From the NCBI GenBank assembly GCA_943737045.1, contig CALSFV010000013.1, positions 720,501-784,500 on the forward strand: a DNA stretch of 64,000 nucleotides, in the 5' to 3' direction. The notes under the pieces were generated by a model, which ran no database searches, had not been told where the DNA came from, and saw only the letters and a program-made list of their open reading frames with translations. The position numbers were made by a program, and so were the translations under genes. Every line of letters starts with the position of its first letter. Positions within the stretch are counted from its first letter, which is position 1. Positions 12,301 to 24,300 of this stretch are shown here, in pieces. The DNA comes from Parapristionchus giblindavisi. Taxonomy: Eukaryota > Nematoda > Chromadorea > Rhabditida > Diplogasteridae.

Positions 12301-15300
12301 ATTAAACAAACTAATGGGAATGGAACACAGTTGGGATTGGGTAGTCCACTCGGATGAAGAGCAATCAATCAATAAATATGTTGAGATGAGATTAATGAAT
12401 GTATGCAAACAACAGTTAGATTAGGATACAGGAGCGACTTGAGCATGTGTTGGCTTGGTTTGGCACGTAGAACCACCAATCGAGAGCAGAGAACGGATGG
12501 AGGAACGATCCAAGCATCTGTAATCACATGGTATTGATCGATCGATTTGTATTATTGAAACGACAGATCTAAACCATACAACAAACACTACTCACATCTA
12601 CCGTAGCCAAAGTATTCCAATCATTCCGCCCATATCTACCACATCCACTGGGAATCCAATCATTCAACTCATTTTAACTACTAAGTGTGGCCAATCATTC
12701 TGTCATATCCACCGTTTCCATCATCAGGCTCATATCTACCGTATCAAAAGTCTTCCACTCACCATGTCATCCTATCAATATGTGCATCGAGCACCTCCAT
12801 CACTCCGAATAGTCACGTCACGACGTCACGACTTCACGACATCAGTCGATAGATGAACCTTGACCACGACTGAAATGATGAAATATATAGTTATACATTT
12901 GAAACGTGTAGAAATCAATCCTCTCAACAATATAGTGTAACACAATCAATGACATCGGTGGTGCTCCCGTAGAAATTTATTTATGTAATGAATGTGACAA
13001 ATCGTACAAGAAACAAGAAGGCTATCTTTCTTCAATTTCGAAACCAATCAATAAATCTCTCCCAAACCGAAATTGCACAAGCGATGTAACTCCATCACTC
13101 TCATCTTTTGGTTCATTACTAATGTTTTAAATGATTGATAAACAAATAAGAAAAATAATAATTAAATCATAATGTACCTCTGTGAGAAATATTTAATCTT
13201 ATTGATGAGTGTATCGAAGGGTTAGGGCCTCGAGAATTCTTGCTGAAGGATGAATGAATCTGAAACTGAAGTTGATCCTTCAGTTGCTTGATAGTGAACA
13301 TAAATAGATGGAGATGGTTATAAAAAAGGGCTATAATTAGAAGTATCCAAGTACGAGAGAATAACTAACTAGCACAACATAAGTTCCAATAAAAAGAAGT
13401 CTGAACAGCGGTACCTTGTCCAACTGCGAGTGCTGTGTAGCCCTCCTTCAGGGGGTGTTCACCGATGTTAAGACCGACGACCTACATAATAGTCAATCAA
13501 TAATTCTCAATGAATATAGGTGTTTGTAATGCAAAACTTCTTCGGTCAAGGACATCTCATGACGACCAAACGGACTGCTAAGTTGTGGCCACAAAATGAA
13601 CGCCAGCTGGATAACTATCCGACCATTTTGTGGCCGCAGCTTGTCCGTCCGTCGGATACGGACATGTTCGGTTGGTAGTTATGGTTATCGGATCTATTTA
13701 GCATGCACAGAGAATGGGGAGCAAGCTTGCCGCGAGTATCGGGCGAACTTGGGAACAATGATTCGGCAACCACAAAATATAATTTGCCGGCAACTTGTTT
13801 CATCCTTGCTCCATAAACAGAGCAAGTATGAAACAAATAACCGACAATTAACCCTAAACTGAACTCTAAAAGTAACAACGAAGCAAGTTGCAAGTAAATT
13901 GCTTTGAAACTGTTGTCGTGAAGTTTATTCGCAATGCAATTTATTCGCAATTTACGAGACTGTTGAATGGTTGTGGCGAGCTTGCTCCAGATTCTCTGTG
14001 TACGTTGATACAGTTTACTATGTGCCTGCGACTTCATGTAACATCTACAATTGTGTTCATACGACTACAGGCACGTAATAGACATGCAACACAGCAAATA
14101 GCATGAAATCAAGGAAAATAGACTGAGTTGCAAAAGATGTAACCTCGTAAGTTCACAGCAGAAATCCTCGATCTCCTCCTCTCCATACTCGCCGGAGGTC
14201 GGTTCCTTGAACGAGCCGTGACACTGGCGACTAGTTAAGCACATATTATTATTGCAATAACAGTGAATAGATACGTGAAACGAAAAAGTTAGAAAAATAA
14301 CGAAAATGCGAGGAAAATATTCAATTAGCCGAACGTGCGCGATTTACACAGTAAAGCATGCAGCAAAAAGTTGCACTTCGGGCGCGCAAGTGTTGCATAT
14401 GTTGCGCGCAAGTGGTGACTGTGATAACTTGCGGAGCAAGGTACTGTAAGTTGCGCGCAAGTGGTGCACATGTGGCGCGCAAGTGGCGATTCTGATAACT
14501 TGCGCCGCAAGGTACCGTAAGTTGCGCGCAAGTTGCGAGAAAAAACCCGAGTAATAGATAGCTCACGGACTTACAAGGAGTCTCTTTCAGCTTAAGGTGG
14601 CGAAAAGTGACGATTTATAGCTCATTCGAAAGCCCTTTCTCTGTAGAATAAGAATGTATGTTTAAAAAATCCGAAACGGCTCTGTACGTGGATTTTAAAA
14701 AAATCCAAAGTTTGAGCAATTTCAGCCTTGAAATTCTTGTGTAATGGCAGTTGAATTCCCGTACAATGATGGGCTACTTCTCCGCGCTCTAACCTCGAGC
14801 TAGTGGTGGCGCAGTGGTGAAGATGTCGCTTACAATTCCGAATCTTACCGAGCCGGTGTCTTAAATAGACTCAGTGTATCAAAGATCAAACGGCGATAAA
14901 TGATAGGTTAGGTTGGCAAGGCCTAGCGGTGGAGAGGTCGGCTTGATTCAATATATATCGGATTGAATCGAGAGTCTAGCATGACTGCACTAAAGTGGGG
15001 AAATTGTGGTTCCTAATTTATCAATAAGATCTTGAGAGGAAAGCAATTTTGCTTTGATAAGATGATCGAAGATTTGTTGCCTCCGTTCTACTTTACGGAT
15101 CCCATGGTAGTTTACGGGTCCCAGGAAAGTTTGCCGGTCCCAAGAAAGTTTAACGGTCATAAAAGCTAACAAGTAATTGGTCCCATAAAAGCTCACGGGT
15201 CCCAAGAAAGTTTGCGGGTCCCAAGAAAGTTTGCCGGTCGAAAGAAAGTTTACCGGTCCCATCAGCATATGCTTCTGGTCATTGTAAATTTTGTAGACTA

Positions 15301-18300
15301 ATACTATACGAATTGTTGTGTGAGAGAGACAGGAGAAACAATATCGATAGCAATAATATCTGAAGATGATGTGTTACTAGTAGGAATAAGAGTTGAATAG
15401 AGATGGTCTCGTATGATAATACATACCCCTTCTAGCTCTGTGTAGCGAAATCGCTACTCAAATGCAACTAAAATAGAAGAAATAATCCGAGTTTACCAAA
15501 AACAATCAGTTCATGATAGTCGCCAAAGAATATACGGTAGAATTCAAGTTTGAATCGCGCGCTATGATGCGCAGGTTGTAATGGCCTAACTATCCTACGA
15601 TACTTTCCCAGCTCCAATTTCTGATTCTCTCCAAGTCAGTCTCATTCAACTCTCCCGTGCTGACTGGCGGCACGTCGTCGCTCTTCCTACTTTTAATTAT
15701 TCATTATTTTCTCCGCATTTACTCATATTTATCACTTCTCGTTAATTCCTATCACTTCCCTGTAAGTCCATCTCATATTGCTGAGCCTTGATAAGTCTAC
15801 CTTCATCCTCTTATTCTATCTTCACTTATTTCGTCATGCTTATGTAAATCTTTTCACGCCTAAGTTCAAGTCCAACATTTTCTCGTATTATCTTCCTATT
15901 TCATCACTGCTGGCAATAGCCAATCACCATCTACTTCCATTTCATTCTCCACGTTCCCCGCTTGCATTCACTGTTGTTTTACTTTACTTTTCGTGCTATT
16001 ACCTATCGCCCTATACTTTCATGGTTTAATTACCCAAGTTTGAGGTCATCTCAACGCGAGTGGTTTGCCGTCAAGAGCCCCGTCTCTCCGATCCCCTCTT
16101 CATCCCCTCCTATCACCAACCTTAAGTTATGATCTAAGGCCAAAGGCCAACCTTTCCAAGTATCCTAATAATTATTGATAATAAATATCTATTCACTCCA
16201 AGTTATTCTTGTTGTCTATACACGGGATACAAGGGTGACATACACACACTACCCATCAGACTTATACATAGTGACCAAACGTCATTACATGGTGCATACG
16301 GTCTAATATTCCAACTATTCCGAGTCCAATTGTCCTACTTCGCAGACGATATAGGTCCAATTGCTGACTCCTATTCCGAATCCGAACTAAACCTACTTCG
16401 CAGACGATATAGGTCCAAGTTCCGATTCAACTTCTTTCATCTATAATATCCTGAAATCCTCCGAATAAGTTCCTACTTCGCAGACGATATAGGTTCCTAT
16501 TTCCGATTCACACAGTTATTCATTCACTTCATTCATCATTCCGAGTATCCTATATTCAACAGGAACTCGTCTATCCATCTCAAATCTTTCTATTCTATTC
16601 TATCATTATCATCCAACTAGTATTCAACAAGACCCGCGTGGCAGGCAACAGTCATGAAGAATACTAATCAAAGCACATACAAGTCCTATTATGATAAGCT
16701 CAAAGCAGCTAGAGTAAACGTAATCGCTCATTTCGATCAAATCAAACAACATGTAATCAACATTGTATCATGTAAATCAATGTCTCATCATGAAGATCTA
16801 GGAGTAGAAGTAGACAAATCCGAAATAGATATTCGAGTAAATCTATCTATACTTCAATCTCAAACCAATTCTCTTGAATCCAAACTCAATGCTATATCTG
16901 ATCCTCAAGTCAAAGCTCAAGAGGATGGTCTATTCTCTATGATTCTAAGAGGATATGACAACAATGGTCTACCTCTCGATCCATCCGATCTATCTATACT
17001 TGTTGATAAACAACTAGCAATAGTAAGAATGGCTCTCAAAAACAACTCCGAGACTATCATCCGAAATCTAAAGATAAAGAGTGTTGCTACATCTATCAAA
17101 GAAGAAGATGAGTTCCTCGATGCTTCCGAGAGTCCATCAGTGACTAAGCCTAGACATGTACCTCTTCCTACCCTGACTATTCCAAAGTTCAATGGATACA
17201 ATAGAGCCGAGTACAAAACATTCATCAAACTATTCCAATCCCTGATAATGAAGAGAGACAATCTAATCGATACTGAGAAACATCTATACCTAGAAGGATT
17301 CCTAGAGGGCGATGCTCTCAAGGTCATCAAACCATATCCTAATGATGGTTCGTATCTGAAAGAAGCTCTCGAAGCATTAAAAGAGGAATACGGTAATGAA
17401 GAGGAAACATCATCCCAAGTCTATCAATCTATCCATCGAATAAAGGCTAAGTCCAACTATCCCAATGATCAGATTGATCTAGCCCGAGAACTACTTGCTC
17501 TTGTACAACAACTCCAAGGTGATGGAGAACAATCCCATCTATCATGTCTATTGATCATCGAGAAATTTGCCCCACAGTACAGAAGAAAACTGCATGAGGC
17601 GAATCAGAACAAAGATGCTATTGCTACTCTCAAGTACCTAATCAAGCATATCCGATCTGAAATCCAACTTGATCTTGCATCAGGAACTACAACCGAGTTC
17701 ACTGAGATCAAAGATATCAGACCGAATAACAAGAACAATTCATTCTACCGTAATCCATCATATCAACCACAGAGAAATATCGATTTCTCCACACCTGAAT
17801 CATCTACAGTACCCCCATTCAATCAATACAGTAATCAATCATATCCTCATTTCACTCCTCATAACAATCATTCATTCAATATCATTCCAGAACAACAATT
17901 CAATCAAAATCAATCTCAATTCCAACCTGAAAATAAACCATTCCTTCAATATATCAAATGTGTTTATTGTGAAAAACATCCCAATCCATCTTCATGTAAA
18001 AAGGTCCCAATAATCAAAGACAGAGTCCAAATAGTTGAGAAAAAGAAACTTTGTCCACTCTGTCTATCATCCGATCACATCAAGACCTGTGGCATGTCAT
18101 GCTCAATCTGCCAAGGGCCACACCATGATTCGATCTGTTTCAAGAACATGCAACGCCCTGAGAGAGCAGGACAGTTTGCAGTTACTCAAACATCCAAGCC
18201 TTGTCAATCTATCTCCAATGCTCATAGACTACTCACAGTCAGAGCTGCTGTCCTTGATCCAACTCAAGAGTTTCATACAGATCCGATCGATCCTAATATG

Positions 18301-21300
18301 AGTCATAACTCCCAAGAAATCGATATCTTACTCGATACAGGTGCAGAAATGACTCTTATCTCAAAGGACATCGTTGAGAAGATGAACCTCGAGAAGATTG
18401 GTACCAAGCATCTCTCTCTGTCGTTGGCTACAGGCATCGAGAAGGAAGCGCAGTCCTACGATGTTGTAAAGCTCAAGGTACAATCAATCAATAATGATTC
18501 AATCAATTCACCCAATGTTCATACTATCAAAGCAGTCGTAATAGACAGTTCAGTAACTGGTCCTATCCAAGTTCGTAGACTATCCAAAGCCGATGTTGGC
18601 TATATCAAGAAGCACAAACTCCGACTTGCTGATAGTCCTAATCGAGATGGTTCTATTATACCACAACTACTCTTAGGTGTCGATGATACCCTATCAATAC
18701 TTCATAATCTCTCTACTCATACTCTACCTAGTGGTCTGAAACTACATGATTCAGCATTCGGTCTTGTTATGGGAGGTACTAGCAATGAAGTTGTATGTCA
18801 AGAACAACAACTGAATATTCATCAATTATCTATTCTATCTAATGATGATGATGATGAAAACTATGTCCGACCTGAAGATGATCCAGCATTCATTCGTAGA
18901 ATGGAACAATTCATGCAAATCAATACAATATGGGATGTATCCGATGATGATTCAGACGACGATGAACAAACAGATAATCCCACCTTGCTTCATATTCGAG
19001 CCACAGAGGTAAATGACTCCAAGTCCGATCCATCATTATCCGATACTTCATCTATTCATATTCATCCTAATCATAATACCGATCATCTGAGAACAAGTAA
19101 TGAACTCAAAGATAGAATGGTATATGCCGAGGATCAGACTGAAATGATGAAGGGTCGAGGAGTGCAGTCTGTTTCCACAGCCTCTCTGAGATTTGATGGT
19201 GTAGATGCAAATTCAGTATCACCCATTCACTGATTCATTATTCTCAATTCATCTCCCAAACTTCTCTATTTCCATATTCAATCTTAATATCTTTACATCT
19301 TCATCTCCCGGGGGGAGGGAGTCTCCGACCCATCAAATGCTTATTATCTATATTCATATCAGATACCGTATCCACAACTACAGTAATCATATTATCGTCA
19401 TTCATTCACCTACAGTATCCAATCTTTTCTTCTATCCTATCATCTGAAACCTTGATTTTTTCATTTCAACTTTCTTTCATTTCTCCCATAAGTTCACCTT
19501 CTCGAAGGGGGGAGTGTAGCGAAATCGCTACTCAAATGCAACTAAAATAGAAGAAATAATCCGAGTTTACCAAAAACAATCAGTTCATGATAGTCGCCAA
19601 AGAATATACGGTAGAATTCAAGTTTGAATCGCGCGCTATGATGCGCAGGTTGTAATGGCCTAACTATCCTACGATACTTTCCCAGCTCCAATTTCTGATT
19701 CTCTCCAAGTCAGTCTCATTCAACTCTCCCGTGCTGACTGGCGGCACGTCGTCGCTCTTCCTACTTTTAATTATTCATTATTTTCTCCGCATTTACTCAT
19801 ATTTATCACTTCTCGTTAATTCCTATCACTTCCCTGTAAGTCCATCTCATATTGCTGAGCCTTGATAAGTCTACCTTCATCCTCTTATTCTATCTTCACT
19901 TATTTCGTCATGCTTATGTAAATCTTTTCACGCCTAAGTTCAAGTCCAACATTTTCTCGTATTATCTTCCTATTTCATCACTGCTGGCAATAGCCAATCA
20001 CCATCTACTTCCATTTCATTCTCCACGTTCCCCGCTTGCATTCACTGTTGTTTTACTTTACTTTTCGTGCTATTACCTATCGCCCTATACTTTCATGGTT
20101 TAATTACCCAAGTTTGAGGTCATCTCAACGCGAGTGGTTTGCCGTCAAGAGCCCCGTCTCTCCGATCCCCTCTTCATCCCCTCCTATCACCAACCTTAAG
20201 TTATGATCTAAGGCCAAAGGCCAACCTTTCCAAGTATCCTAATAATTATTGATAATAAATATCTATTCACTCCAAGTTATTCTTGTTGTCTATACACGGG
20301 ATACAAGGGTGACATACACACACTACCCATCAGACTTATACATAGTGACCAAACGTCATTACACTCTGTCACAACGAAAGACTCGATAAGGGTATTCCAA
20401 GATCAGTTCAGGGTCACCAATCCGCGTAGAGAGACAGGACTCAGTTTCAAATACGATATCGGGCTTAGATATATATTACCGAATATCACTAGCACTAACA
20501 CTCAATCAAAATAATATAATAAATTTAAAGCATTTAAAAAAAACGAAAACTTAAGAGGAAGAGCCGGTTAAAATAATATCAAGAAAAAGGATTGCATTCG
20601 ATACTCAATTCAAATATAGTACTAGTGCGATACAATGAAGACGGAGTACCCGAAAAAATAATTTTGAAAACCATTAAACATATCAAAATAACGAGTTTTC
20701 TACCCTTTTTTTTACTTCGATAAATTAAATTTATTTTTAATGGATTTAACGGAAATATTTTAACGAATTCCGTTGAAAATTAATTTAACGAATAAATACC
20801 GTTAATGTTTAGGCACATTATTTTTATCGAATAATTGAAAGACAAATCTAATTAAATTTTCCCTTTCAAGCTTTTTTTAAGTAAGAACGCGTGGCCTTAC
20901 AGATGGAGACCCTAGAGTTTTTTTCGTAATACGACTGTTCGGATGTTGATAAAGATTCATCACACGAATCGAAACACATACCGGTAAAACGAGATAAAGT
21001 GGGAAATCGACGTTAAAATGAGGTTTTTTACGGTATAAATAGGTGAGCTGTTCTAACGCATTTTTCCCGGTTTGAATATACTCGAAACACGATGGATTGC
21101 TCAGTTAGGCCACGCAGCTTCGATATGATGAACAAAAAACCATGGAAAAAATGCACAGTGCTCATAAAACCAGCTTAGAAGATCGTGGTGTGGAGCAGTG
21201 CTATACGGTAGCATTCAAAAAGCGCGCGCTTTTTGTCGATCAATTTGAATTGTTTTTTTGAGGAGTGAATCCGACAGTCGCAAGGCGGACGGACATTCTC

Positions 21301-24300
21301 TCTCGTGGGTGCGATGTCGATGAGGTTTTCCTCGAATAACTCGAAAATGGGTTGTCATCGCTATTCGATCATGAGAGAACTTTTTATTCGTCTTTCCTGC
21401 ACTGTTACATTTGCCTTACGTGCCTACGCCGTAACCCCCCCCCCCCGGCGTAAGCACGTAAGGCAAATGTAACGATGCATCCGACAGCATCATTTTCCGT
21501 TTTTGAAATAGTCGATTGGACCATTTTGAAGGTAGATACGATCAAAACACTGTTGAGGCGAGAAAAAAACGACTAAGTCCCGTGTACTCTATTAAACGGT
21601 ATTGGGGGGACAGAGATGTAAATGAACAACATACCGACTTTGTACGTCATCTGAAAACTTATATTCTGCAATAATATGGATGATCCCAAGAGAAAATTTT
21701 CGAGAACAGGTCACCTTTTTTTTCAAAAAATGTGATTTTCGCGTTTTTCGCCCTGAAGACCACTTTGCAGCGAATTGCTCAAGAACAACTTTTTTTGAGC
21801 ATTACACTACGGTTCGAATGACACCTGCCAGATCGCTGTACGATGAAAATCAACCGAGCTATGATCGTTTTCAAGGTAGATCACAAAAAATCGATAATTT
21901 GGAATTTTGGCCAAATCAAGTGGCTAGGCCTTCTCATGGCCCCCAACCATACACACTGACCGACTTTCATCGAAATCGGAGACAAAAAATTGTTCCTAGT
22001 GGCAGACCCGGTCGTTTTTGCTACACTTTTACAGGAGACCCGTGATATGCGATTTGCATAGTTGACTCTCTCACTTTTCCATTGTCCCTCACGCTAATAT
22101 CTAAATAAAATAAACATTCTACCTCGTGCTAATCGTTGCGGGAGTCAGTCATGCAAACTCAAGAGTCTCCTTCTTTAAATCACCTAAATCCGTTAACGTT
22201 AACTCCATACCCTGATCGAACACTCGTTGGCAATTCTCTGCCAAGTTTGGAACCTACAGCTTCATTGAACACGAAGATTTTTACACAAGTTCAAGGGAGT
22301 CGGAAATTTTGATTTTCTTGCTGGAATGAATTAGGTCAAATAGATTGCATAGCGCATTCTACAAGATATTTTGTTCATGCACTGTTAACCACAAATCTCA
22401 GAAATATCCAACAGAGGAAATAATCTGTGCTGACTAACAAGAAACCAATCCAGATGAAAATTTGCACAGGCATTGTTGAACACGATAGAAAATGATATGT
22501 GAAGTCGAAAAATGCAGCAGAGCAATACCCGAGCCGCAGCATCTATCCAAACTTGGTCAAACTTAGAATCAGAGTCGGATCGACGTGAGCTACAACTTTA
22601 CTGTTGACTGCTAAGCTCTCAGATGTGAGGGAAATTAGATATCTCTTCAAACTTGTCTCAATGGGGTGCCTCAATGTGAGGCGATTGGAGTGAAGAGAGA
22701 GCATAGAGAAGGGAAGGGAGAGGTGAGAGGCAGTGCGTAATTCCCGCAAAGGTGCGGGGATTACGCGCCCTCTGGCAGTCTCTTTTGTCTCGTGCGGGAA
22801 ATGACGAGAGAGGGGCAAGAGATGGGAAGAGTGCGCGGTAAATTCGATTACGCTTACGCAACGGCAACCCTACATGGCATACACTTTCCGATTTTATATA
22901 AATAATTATATTTTGTACATTCGAACGCGCTGTTTACTGGCCTGAAATAAGACTCCCGTGATTGGGTGAAACAGACATGGCGGCGTGGTGTAGTGGTAGT
23001 GTGTTCCCCTCTTGATCACTGTGTGGGTGGTTTGAATACACCTATGTACAATTTTCTTTTGCTGAATTTTAAACGTTTCGGAGTAATTTTGATCAGAAAA
23101 AAATTAACATTGTATGCAGAAGTTATCAAAATGTTATTCTTCCGTAGCCGCTTGGCACAGATGAACTCTCCCAAAATTAAATGAAAAACGAAATGTTGCT
23201 TTATTTTTTGCATTCCTAAATGATAAAATTCGAGTTCAACAGTTACATAACACGCATCTCGCCTAAGAATTGACCGAAATCAACAGATTTACTACACACT
23301 TTTGAGTTGACCCCCACTTTTCTCCACTGTTTTCGATAGACATTGGGTAGGACATCACTAATCCAGAGTAGCAAGGATGGAAGATCACACATCTCTCCAG
23401 GAGCTCACGTCAAAGTTCGTCGTTGAGGCTCCTTCCGATGCGATTTTCTCGGTTCACAGTAGAGCTATGAAAAAGTTTCCAACAGAGGAAATGTGTATTT
23501 TCTCGAGTACTTTCAGATAAAAATGTGAAAATTCAACTTTTTAATTTTTCGCTCTCTAAGAAATTGATCGCGTTTCATAGTCCCGGGAAAGATTTTGTTA
23601 TAGTGTCACTCGATAGAGCTCGTTCACAGCTTTCATTTAAGCTCTTGGGAGACGATTTTCATGGGGATTTGGCTGAATTACGTCCAAAAAACTGTTTTGA
23701 ATGCTGGTAGATCACTAATAGTCGCTTTGATCTACTCGCCATTGTCGGAACCTTGACAGGATTGTCCTGTAACGTACGGGAGAATGGGATGAGGATCATT
23801 TTGACGTCGAGTCGCTCACCCAAGCTCGTTTTGTTCTCGCTGCAGCCAAACCACCGAAATTAGTCCCTTCTGATGGTTCCTGGTATTGATTGACCGATGA
23901 ATACTGTAGATATATTCAAGTTATAGATATCTGGCTCTCTGGCCAAGTGATCTATGTTTCTCGAAGAATTCCAGAGCGCGTTTTCGTTGGACTAAACCTA
24001 TCCCATTCCAAGTAGCCATCGTGGATGCTCATTTACTGGTTCGAACTGGAACATTCTCTCATATCTTCAGTATTCATCGGTTAATCAATACCAGGAACCA
24101 TCAGAAGGGACTAATTTCGGTGGTTTGGCTGCAGCGAGAACAAAACGAGCTTGGGTGAGCGACTCGACGTCAAAATGATCCTCAGCCCATTCTCCCGTAC
24201 GTTACAGGACAATCCTGTCAAGGTTCCGACAATGGCGAGTAGATCAAAGCGACTATTAGTGATCTACCAGCATTCAAAACAGTTTTTTGGACGTAATTCA

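Larger units (their letters stand above)
15441..20363 (+). mobile_element. non-autonomous BEL/Pao LTR retrotransposon, very young
   Basis: A complete 4923-bp element: 849-bp LTRs (15441-16289 and 19515-20363), each starting TG and ending CA, flanked by the 5-bp direct repeat CTCTG (15436-15440 and 20364-20368). Read by eye, the LTRs are identical, so the insertion is recent. The internal region has a primer-binding-type TGG start right after the left LTR, a gag-protease ORF, and a polypurine tract before the right LTR. Only about 280 bp separate the ORF from the right LTR, so reverse transcriptase, RNase H and integrase are missing. The element must rely on proteins from a related full-length copy. 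Confidence 0.95.

Noticed and set aside
15098..15262. CRISPR-like or coding repeat
   Set aside because: Units are contiguous without spacers and the organism is a eukaryote; the minus-strand frame is a by-product of the 18-bp period.
15778..16029. 83-codon frame repeated exactly at 19852-20103
   Set aside because: Lies within both LTRs of the BEL element; duplicated because LTRs are identical, not because of a gene.
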